A DNA stretch of 37,381 nucleotides from an uncultured Collinsella sp. (GTDB lineage: Bacteria; Actinomycetota; Coriobacteriia; Coriobacteriales; Coriobacteriaceae), in the NCBI GenBank assembly GCA_900541175.1, contig UQIT01000021.1:1-37381 (forward strand), read 5' to 3'. A model generated the notes under the pieces. The model had not been told where the DNA came from. It saw only the letters and a list, made by a program, of their open reading frames with translations, and searched no databases. The position numbers and the translations under genes are program-made. Positions 31,581-37,381 of this stretch are shown here, piece after piece; the stretch's first letter is position 1; each line of letters starts with the position of its first letter.

Positions 31581-34262
31581 ATGCAAAAGGAATACCTGTC
31601 CGCCGCGGCGGAGGTGCTCAGCGACCAGGGCGTCGATGAGAACCTCGGCCTGAGCAACGACGAGGCGTCGTCGCGCCTCGCCAAGACAGGCCCTAACAAG
31701 CTCGAGGAAGCCGAGAAAACGCCGCTGTGGAAGCGTTTCTTTGAGCAGATGGCCGACCCCATGGTCATCATGTTGATCGTTGCCGCCGTTATCAGCGCGC
31801 TCACGGGTATGGTCAAGGGCGAGCCCGACTTTGCCGATGTCGCCATCATCATGTTCGTCGTTATCGTCAACTCGGTGCTGGGCGTGGTCCAGGAGGCTAA
31901 AAGCGAGGAGGCCCTCGAGGCCCTGCAGGAGATGAGCGCGGCGCAGTCCAAGGTGCTGCGCGACGGCAAGCTCGTGCACCTGCCGAGCGCCGAGCTCGTG
32001 CCCGGCGATGTGATCATGCTCGAGGCGGGCGACTCCGTCCCGGCCGACTGCCGTGTGCTCGAGAGCGCCACGATGAAGATCGAAGAGGCCGCACTCACCG
32101 GCGAGTCCGTGCCCGTAGAGAAGCATGCCAACGTGATCGAGCTTGCCGCGGGCACCGATGACGTGCCGCTCGGCGACCGCAAGAACATGTGCTACATGGG
32201 CTCCACCGTGGTGTACGGCCGCGGCCGCGCCGTCGTGGTCGGCACCGGCATGGACACCGAGATGGGCAAGATTGCCGGCGCCCTGGCTGAGGCCAAGGAA
32301 GAGCTTACGCCGCTGCAGGTGAAGCTTGCCGAGCTCAGCCGCATCCTCACCATTATGGTGATCGTCATCTGCGTCGTTATCTTTGGCGTCGACATCATCC
32401 GCCACGGCGTGGGCAACGTTCTCACCGACCCGACCGCGCTGCTCGATACCTTTATGGTCGCTGTCTCGCTTGCCGTCGCCGCCATCCCTGAGGGCCTGGT
32501 TGCCGTCGTGACTATCGTGCTTTCGCTCGGCGTGACCAAAATGGCCAAGCGCCAGGCGATTATCCGCAAGCTCTCTGCCGTCGAGACCCTTGGCTGCACG
32601 CAGACCATCTGCTCGGACAAGACCGGTACCCTTACCCAAAACAAGATGACTGTCGTCAAGCACGAGCTCGCTGCGCCTAAGGAGAAGTTCCTGGCCGGCA
32701 TGGCGCTGTGCTCCGACGCCCAGTGGGACGAGGAGCTGGGCGAGGCCGTGGGTGAGCCGACTGAGTGCGCGCTCGTCAACGACGCCGGCAAGGCGGGGCT
32801 CACCGGCCTGACCGCCGAGCACCCGCGTGTGGGTGAGGCCCCGTTTGACTCGGGCCGCAAGATGATGTCCGTGGTCGTCGAGACCCTGGACGGCGAGTAC
32901 GAGCAGTACACCAAGGGCGCGCCCGACGTGGTGATCGGCCTGTGCACCCATATCTACGAGGGCGATAAGGTTGTCCCCCTGACCGAGAAGCGTCGTGCCG
33001 AGCTCGTGGCCGCCAACAAGGCCATGGCTGACGAGGCCCTGCGCGTGCTGGCGCTGGCGAGCCGCACCTACACCGAGGTCCCGGCCGACTGCAGCCCCGC
33101 CGCGCTCGAGCATGACCTGGTCTTCTGCGGCCTGTCCGGCATGATTGACCCGGTCCGCCCCGAGGTCGCCGACGCCATCCGCGAGGCGCACGACGCCGGT
33201 ATCCGCACCGTCATGATTACGGGCGACCACATCGACACCGCCGTGGCCATTGCCAAGCAGCTGGGCATCGTCACCGATCGCAGCCATGCCATCACCGGTG
33301 CCGACCTCGATCGCATGAGCGACGAGGAGCTCGACGCGCACATCGAGGACTACGGCGTGTACGCCCGCGTTCAGCCCGAGCATAAGACCCGCATCGTCGA
33401 GGCTTGGAAGTCGCGCGACCAGATCGTGGCCATGACGGGCGACGGCGTCAACGACGCCCCGTCCATCAAGCGTGCCGACATCGGCGTGGGCATGGGCATC
33501 ACCGGTACCGACGTCACCAAGAACGTTGCCGACATGGTGCTCGCCGACGACAACTTCGCCACCATCATCGGTGCCTGCGAAGAGGGGCGCCGCATCTACG
33601 ACAACATCCGCAAGGTCATCCAGTTCCTGCTTTCGGCCAACCTTGCCGAGGTGTTCTCGGTGTTTATCGCCACGCTCATCGGCTTTACCATCTTTCAGCC
33701 GGTGCAGCTGCTGTGGGTGAACCTGGTCACCGACTGCTTCCCCGCGCTCGCGCTGGGCATGGAGGACGCCGAGGGCGACATTATGAAGCGCAAGCCGCGC
33801 AACGCCAAGGACGGTGTCTTTGCCGGCAATATGGGTCTGGACTGCGTGGTCCAGGGTCTGATCATCACCGTGCTGGTGCTGGCGAGCTTCTTTGTGGGCG
33901 TGTACTTTGACATGGGCTACATTCACATCGCCGATATGATCGCCGGCAATGCCGACGAGGAAGGTGTGATGATGGCGTTCATCACGCTCAACATGGTCGA
34001 GATTTTCCACTGCTTCAATATGCGCAGCCGTCGTGCGTCGCTGTTCACCATGAAGAAGCAGAACAAGTGGCTGTGGGCTTCTGCTGCGCTGGCGCTGGTG
34101 CTGACGGTGATCGTGACCGTACAGCCGACGCTTGCCGAGATGTTCTTTGGCCCTGTGACGCTTGAGCTCAAGGGCGTTCTTGCCGCGCTGGGCCTGGCCT
34201 TCCTGATCATCCCGCTGATGGAGATCTACAAGGCGATCATGCGCGCGGTCGAGAAGGAGTAG
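31581..34262 (+). CDS. P-type (IIA-like) calcium-transporting ATPase
   Basis: An 893-residue cation pump. TGES (near residue 173) is the actuator loop, Asp346 in SDKTGTLTQNK is phosphorylated, and TGDGVNDAPSIKRADIG is the hinge. The ten-helix plan is complete. Ca2+ ligands of the SERCA type are visible: IPEGL in helix 4, ANLAEVF (N and E) in helix 5, NLVTDCFPALALG (N and D) in helix 6, and the Glu of VEIFHCFN in helix 8. Ca2+ efflux is therefore the best call; Mn2+ is the alternative. The ATG follows AGGAGGGG, part of which lies in the leader hairpin, so translation is probably controlled by that structure. Confidence 0.92.
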   Translation: MQKEYLSAAAEVLSDQGVDENLGLSNDEASSRLAKTGPNKLEEAEKTPLWKRFFEQMADPMVIMLIVAAVISALTGMVKGEPDFADVAIIMFVVIVNSVLGVVQEAKSEEALEALQEMSAAQSKVLRDGKLVHLPSAELVPGDVIMLEAGDSVPADCRVLESATMKIEEAALTGESVPVEKHANVIELAAGTDDVPLGDRKNMCYMGSTVVYGRGRAVVVGTGMDTEMGKIAGALAEAKEELTPLQVKLAELSRILTIMVIVICVVIFGVDIIRHGVGNVLTDPTALLDTFMVAVSLAVAAIPEGLVAVVTIVLSLGVTKMAKRQAIIRKLSAVETLGCTQTICSDKTGTLTQNKMTVVKHELAAPKEKFLAGMALCSDAQWDEELGEAVGEPTECALVNDAGKAGLTGLTAEHPRVGEAPFDSGRKMMSVVVETLDGEYEQYTKGAPDVVIGLCTHIYEGDKVVPLTEKRRAELVAANKAMADEALRVLALASRTYTEVPADCSPAALEHDLVFCGLSGMIDPVRPEVADAIREAHDAGIRTVMITGDHIDTAVAIAKQLGIVTDRSHAITGADLDRMSDEELDAHIEDYGVYARVQPEHKTRIVEAWKSRDQIVAMTGDGVNDAPSIKRADIGVGMGITGTDVTKNVADMVLADDNFATIIGACEEGRRIYDNIRKVIQFLLSANLAEVFSVFIATLIGFTIFQPVQLLWVNLVTDCFPALALGMEDAEGDIMKRKPRNAKDGVFAGNMGLDCVVQGLIITVLVLASFFVGVYFDMGYIHIADMIAGNADEEGVMMAFITLNMVEIFHCFNMRSRRASLFTMKKQNKWLWASAALALVLTVIVTVQPTLAEMFFGPVTLELKGVLAALGLAFLIIPLMEIYKAIMRAVEKE

Positions 34263-34285
34263 GTCGAAAGGCCATCCTTCCCACC

Positions 34286-34376
34286 GGCCCGACCGCCTGC
34301 GGGGTTTCCACGGGCACGTCCTCGCGCTTCGCGCTGCGGGATGTGCCCTTAGGAAACCCCTCCCGGCGGTCGGGCC
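34286..34376. repeat. 91-bp nested inverted repeat (long hairpin) after the ATPase gene
   Basis: Three nested pairs of perfect arms line up: GGCCCGACCGCC (34286-34297 with 34365-34376), GGGGTTTCC (34301-34309 with 34352-34360) and GGGCAC (34312-34317 with 34343-34348). A CGCG-CTT-CGCG tip is inside. It has no T run, so it is more than a terminator. A dispersed intergenic repeat or mRNA 3'-end stabiliser is likely. Confidence 0.75.
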
Positions 34377-34418
34377 TTCGGATAACCTCTCGGGACCATA
34401 AGCTGAGGGAAAGTGTGT

Positions 34419-34453
34419 GAGTCGGTCGAGCAATTGCTCGACCGACTCTTTTT
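34419..34453 (+). terminator. Perfect 30-bp palindrome terminator upstream of rsgA
   Basis: Bases 34419-34448 are a perfect palindrome and are followed by five T. It probably ends the ATPase transcript. A TAAAAT (34459-34464) right after it could be the rsgA -10. Confidence 0.8.
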
Positions 34454-34502
34454 GTGGGTAAAATACCTGCTCAGTTGTGTGGTTTTGTGCTGGGAGGCAT
34501 CT

Positions 34503-35687
34503 GTGGGCAAGGCTAAGGCTAAAGCGAAGAAAAAGACGACGGGGGCGCGGGCTAAGCGCGATCGTCGTCGGAAGCTCGCGACCGAGGCTCCCGCATCTGC
34601 CGAGGAGCTGCTGGCAAGCGTGCCGGGACTTGACGCGCTGCAGGACGTTCCGGCGTTTGATGACCTGCCGGTCGATGAAACCCAGCAGACTGCCTTTGAT
34701 GATTTCTGCGCACATGCCGAGGAGCCCGAGCAGATGCGGCTGGGTGCCGTGGTGCGCTTGGATCGCGGGTTTCCGCTGGTGGCGACTGCCGACGACACCT
34801 TCCGCGCCGAGCATGCCGTGGGGTTTGCCAAGTCGCGTGGCGAGGACGAGGTTTTGCTGCCAGCCGTGGGCGACCGCGTGGCGGTGCGCCGTGCGCCCGG
34901 GCACGACATGGGCGTGATCGAGTGCGTGCTGCCTCGCCGCACGAGTTTTGAGCGTTGGCGTGGACGCGCTCGCGGCGAACGTCAGGTGCTTTGCTCCAAC
35001 GTGGATAGCGTTCTGATCGTGCAGGCGCTTGGCGCCGGCGAGGTGCTGCTCGACCGCGTGGCGCGCTCGCTGGTGTTGGCGCTCGACTGCGATGCCGAGC
35101 CAGTGGTGGTGCTCACCAAAGCTGACCGCTGCGATGCCGAGGAACTCGAGCGCGATTTGGACCGCGTGCGCCGCCTGGTGGGTCCGGACGTGCGCGTGAT
35201 CGTGACGTCCTCTGCCGAGGGCCGCGGCCTGGAAGAGGTCCGTGCCTGCGTGCCTGCCGGGAGCTGCGCCATGATTCTGGGCGAGTCGGGTGCCGGCAAG
35301 TCGACGCTGCTCAATGCACTGCTGGGCCACGATACGTTGGCGACCGGCGGTGTGCGCGAACGCGACGACCAGGGCCGTCACACTACCGTCGCGCGCGTGA
35401 TGGTGGCGCTGCCGGGCGACGCCGGTGTGATCGCCGATGCCCCGGGCCTGCGCAGCCTACCGCTCGTGGGTCACGAGCGGGGTCTGGCGCGCGCCTTCCC
35501 CGAGATTGTTGAGGCATCGCGCGCGTGCCGGTTTGGCGATTGCACACATACCCATGAGCCGGGTTGCGCCGTTCGCGAGGCCGAGGACGCCGGGCAGATT
35601 GACAGTCTGCGTCTGGAAACGTTCCAAAACTTGGCGTCATCCATGCGCGTGAGCGCTCAAATGCTCGATCCCGATGTCCATCTGTAA
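34503..35687 (+). CDS. rsgA: Ribosome small-subunit-dependent GTPase RsgA
   Basis: A circularly permuted GTPase that checks 30S subunit maturation. It is 394 residues long. An N-terminal Lys-rich tail (KAKAKAKKKTTGARAKRDRR) should bind rRNA, followed by an OB-fold region (~80-160). The G motifs occur in the permuted order G4 (LTKAD), G1 (GESGAGKST), G3 (DAPGL). A C-terminal zinc site CRFGDCTHTHEPGC supplies Cys, Cys, His, Cys. I chose GTG 34503 (GGGAGG 5 nt upstream); the frame also runs back through the terminator palindrome, which is not coding. The linker near residues 30-65 is acidic and longer than in E. coli. Confidence 0.93.
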   Translation: MGKAKAKAKKKTTGARAKRDRRRKLATEAPASAEELLASVPGLDALQDVPAFDDLPVDETQQTAFDDFCAHAEEPEQMRLGAVVRLDRGFPLVATADDTFRAEHAVGFAKSRGEDEVLLPAVGDRVAVRRAPGHDMGVIECVLPRRTSFERWRGRARGERQVLCSNVDSVLIVQALGAGEVLLDRVARSLVLALDCDAEPVVVLTKADRCDAEELERDLDRVRRLVGPDVRVIVTSSAEGRGLEEVRACVPAGSCAMILGESGAGKSTLLNALLGHDTLATGGVRERDDQGRHTTVARVMVALPGDAGVIADAPGLRSLPLVGHERGLARAFPEIVEASRACRFGDCTHTHEPGCAVREAEDAGQIDSLRLETFQNLASSMRVSAQMLDPDVHL

Positions 35688-35704
35688 TTGATTTTTCCTA
35701 TGAC

Positions 35705-35739
35705 AGCCGTCTCCCAACTGTTCGGGAGACGGCTTTTTT
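35705..35739 (+). terminator. rsgA terminator
   Basis: Perfect 11-bp arms AGCCGTCTCCC (35705-35715) and their complement (35724-35734) are followed by a run of six T (35734-35739). Confidence 0.92.
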
Positions 35740-35777
35740 GCTGCGGAAAAGCCTCGAAATATGCAGTTTGCTGACGT

Positions 35778-35853
35778 GCTGACCAAAACCTTGCCACGAG
35801 CTTGACGGGCTGGTCAGCTTTTGGTTAGCGATTGGTTTGACATCGAAAACCAA
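35778..35853 (+). promoter_or_regulatory. Inverted repeats and TTGACA in the pilus locus upstream region
   Basis: GCTGACC (35778-35784) can pair with GGTCAGC (35812-35818), and the overlapping CTGACCAAAA can pair instead with TTTTGGTTAG (35819-35828). TTGGTTT/AAACCAA (35832-35838, 35847-35853) overlaps a perfect -35 box TTGACA (35837-35842). No good -10 follows. Bases 35854-35939 show nothing more. Confidence 0.35.
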
Positions 35854-35939
35854 GATCGCGATTGCGCCGCTTTGCACTCTGACCGCCCAGACAATGGTGG
35901 TACGGGCATTCGCCCGGCACTGCCATGAGAGGAGCGGCC

Positions 35940-36599
35940 GTGAACAAGAGCAAGCGCATCGCCATCAGTCTGGTCGCGGGCGTGCTCGCTGCTCTGCTCT
36001 GCATGGTTTACGGCTCGTCGATCCGCTCGCAAGCCGAACAGGTCCAGGCTGAGACCTTGGCCAAGTATGGTGGCGATCGCGTCGAGGTATGCGTCGCGGC
36101 GCGCGATATCGATGTGGGCGAGACCCTCGATGAGACCAATGTCATAACCCAGGAATGGCTGACAAGTCTGCTGCCGCGTGACGCGGTGACCGAGCTGCGC
36201 CAGGTGCGCGGCGACGTGACGACTTCGCGTATTCCCAAAAACGCCGTGATCTGCAATGTCTACACCAAGGCCGAGAGCCACAAGCTCGAGGTGCCTAAGG
36301 GCAAGGTCGCCGTTTCGGTGGCGGTCGATGCCGAGCACTCGGTCGGCGGCGCCACGGGCGTGGGCAGCTACGTGGATGTGTATGTGCAAAAAGACGGCGT
36401 AACCGATCGGCTGTGCGGCGCGTACGTGATCGATACCAGTGAGGATTCCGGTGCCACGCGCGAGGGCAAGATCGAATGGGTGACACTGGCGGCTGACCCC
36501 GAAGACGTCAAGGAACTGCTGGGGGCATCGGGCAAGGGAACGGTCAGCTTGACGATTCCCGCCACGGCGCGCGGCAAAAAGAGCGGAGGCGACGAGTGA
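35940..36599 (+). CDS. cpaB: SAF-domain Flp/Tad pilus assembly protein, CpaB/RcpC-like
   Basis: A 219-residue envelope protein. An N-terminal membrane anchor (RIAISLVAGVLAALLCMVYG) is followed by a SAF domain starting at VEVCVAARDIDVGETLDETN, then an RcpC-like region (VAVSVAVDAEHSVGGATGVG and VDVYVQKDG) ending in a Lys/Gly-rich tail. CpaB/RcpC proteins help assemble Tad (Flp) pili, which mediate adhesion. GTG 35940 has AGGAG 5-6 nt upstream; ATG 35925 has no such site. Its stop overlaps the next gene's ATG (ATGA-type overlap), so it begins an operon that continues past the window edge. Other SAF proteins exist, so the name depends on the context. Confidence 0.78.
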   Translation: MNKSKRIAISLVAGVLAALLCMVYGSSIRSQAEQVQAETLAKYGGDRVEVCVAARDIDVGETLDETNVITQEWLTSLLPRDAVTELRQVRGDVTTSRIPKNAVICNVYTKAESHKLEVPKGKVAVSVAVDAEHSVGGATGVGSYVDVYVQKDGVTDRLCGAYVIDTSEDSGATREGKIEWVTLAADPEDVKELLGASGKGTVSLTIPATARGKKSGGDE

Positions 36600-37381
36600 T
36601 GAAGGCGATCTGGCTTGCGTGCTGCGCGTGCGGCGATTACGGGCTGTTGCAGCGGGAAGTCGAGGCCCGTGATGCGGGTGCACAGGTGCTTCGCGTGGGT
36701 GACCTGGACGGGCTGATTTCCATGGCGCGGGCGTTTCCGTCGCGCCGCGGGGCTGCCATCATCGCGGCGTCTCTGTTTGATACCGAAGATGTGCGCAAGA
36801 CTGTTGCGCGCCTGACGGCCGAAGGCCGCGTGAGCCGCGTGGTCGTGTTGATAGAAGCACTCGATCCGTCGGATATCGAGGGGCTGTTTCGCGCAGGGGC
36901 GACCGAGGTCATCGCTGCGCACAGTATATGCGGCAACGGGCGCGCGGGCGAGGGAGCGGTTGATTCCGATCGGCGCATGACGATTGAGCCCGATGCTTTT
37001 GTTGATAGGGAACCCGGGGCGCCTCGCGCTACAAGAGGCCCGCGTGTTGATGATTATGGAAAAGCGGAAGCCGAGCATGGTCGGCGCCCCCGGAACCCCC
37101 TTGTATGCGATGACGCTGGAGGGCCGGCGCAGCATGCTGGCGACTCCCCGGCTGTAGATATGGGATACGTGCACGGCGTGAATCTGGCGGATGAACTCGA
37201 CGAAGTTGAGGGCTTTGCCGGGTGCGGCGAGTTGCCGCTGATGCAGCATGAGCAGATTGCGCAGAACGAGCCTGTCTCGCAGACCGAACAAGCTGCCATG
37301 CCGGCTTGGACGCAGCGTGTGGTTGCGGCGGGGGAGACGGGGACGCTGCCACCGACGCCCGCCCCGCCGCCTCCGATGCCG
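36599..37381 (+). CDS. CpaE/TadZ-like pilus protein, N-terminal part (3' truncated by window edge)
   Basis: The frame opens with ATG 36599, overlapping the cpaB stop, and stays open for 261 codons to the last base. It starts MKAIWLACCACGDYGLLQRE. Residues ~1-110 look like an atypical receiver-type domain (AAIIAASLFDTEDV, VVVLIEALDPSDIEGLFRAG, then ATEVIAAHS), as at the front of CpaE/TadZ, the Tad pilus localisation ATPases. Residues ~110-260 are a long polar, Pro-rich linker ending in PPTPAPPPPMP. The P-loop ATPase domain expected next lies outside the window, so the assignment rests on domain style and on cpaB upstream. Confidence 0.65.
   Translation, partial: MKAIWLACCACGDYGLLQREVEARDAGAQVLRVGDLDGLISMARAFPSRRGAAIIAASLFDTEDVRKTVARLTAEGRVSRVVVLIEALDPSDIEGLFRAGATEVIAAHSICGNGRAGEGAVDSDRRMTIEPDAFVDREPGAPRATRGPRVDDYGKAEAEHGRRPRNPLVCDDAGGPAQHAGDSPAVDMGYVHGVNLADELDEVEGFAGCGELPLMQHEQIAQNEPVSQTEQAAMPAWTQRVVAAGETGTLPPTPAPPPPMP

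Noticed and set aside
34413..34502. Upstream extension of rsgA by 30 codons
   Set aside because: It would translate through the perfect palindrome terminator; GTG 34503 has a good ribosome site.
31527..35381. A 1284-codon open frame on the minus strand
   Set aside because: It runs antisense to the Ca2+ ATPase and rsgA genes, whose protein motifs are unmistakable. Its product is His/Arg/Gln rich, typical of an antisense frame in high-GC DNA.
1..37381. CRISPR arrays, insertion sequences or transposase genes
   Set aside because: I saw no regularly spaced direct repeats of CRISPR type and no frame with transposase or integrase motifs.

Overview
This window looks like a chromosomal segment of a high-GC actinobacterium of the class Coriobacteriia, most like Collinsella. 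That placement is my inference from protein style, high-GC codon use with frequent GTG/TTG starts, and gene content; no database was searched. The first ~45 bases are low-complexity G/C sequence that does not fit the RecQ family, so the left edge is probably a poor contig end.

Layout. Bases 1-2620 hold the 3' end of recQ, a GntR/HutC-type regulator and an FrlB-like sugar-phosphate deglycase behind a promoter rich in TAGAACA boxes. Bases 2754-3760 hold an L-2-hydroxyacid (lactate-type) dehydrogenase on the minus strand, broken by a 29-bp insertion containing a run of 11 G. Then come metA (with the acetyl-CoA specificity residue), 5-formyl-THF cyclo-ligase, a hicAB toxin-antitoxin pair with a clear promoter/operator, a large M16C metalloprotease, a complex direct/inverted repeat, and an unknown 163-residue protein. 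Bases 10435-13343 hold a lower-GC, divergent type II restriction-modification pair: a C5-cytosine methyltransferase and a Sau3AI/MutH-like endonuclease, probably specific for GATC. A DUF5710-type protein and tRNA-Val(GAC) follow.

Bases 14786-21366 carry a DMT/EamA transporter, a DUF4012 membrane protein, glmM and an M32 carboxypeptidase. Bases 21488-25584 are a phenylalanyl-tRNA synthetase operon: a tRNA-Phe T-box leader with a UUC specifier and terminator, then pheS and pheT. Bases 25707-28547 are an energy-coupling-factor nickel/cobalt transporter (CbiM-PDGLE fusion, CbiQ, CbiO) behind a near-consensus promoter and a GTGTTAC-N14-GTAACAC operator, which suggests NikR control and nickel as substrate. 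A zinc-dependent phospholipase C-like protein and pyruvate kinase follow.

Bases 31433-34262 hold a SERCA-like P-type Ca2+ ATPase. Its ~110-nt leader can form two hairpins whose loops are perfectly complementary over 7 nt, with a stem covering the ribosome binding site; this is the best candidate in the window for an undescribed regulatory RNA. A 91-bp nested hairpin, rsgA, and the start of a Tad/Flp pilus locus (CpaB-like, then an edge-truncated CpaE/TadZ-like gene) close the window.

Most of this is core metabolism with strong rho-independent terminators. The accessory features are hicAB, the restriction-modification island, the repeat structures and the pilus locus.
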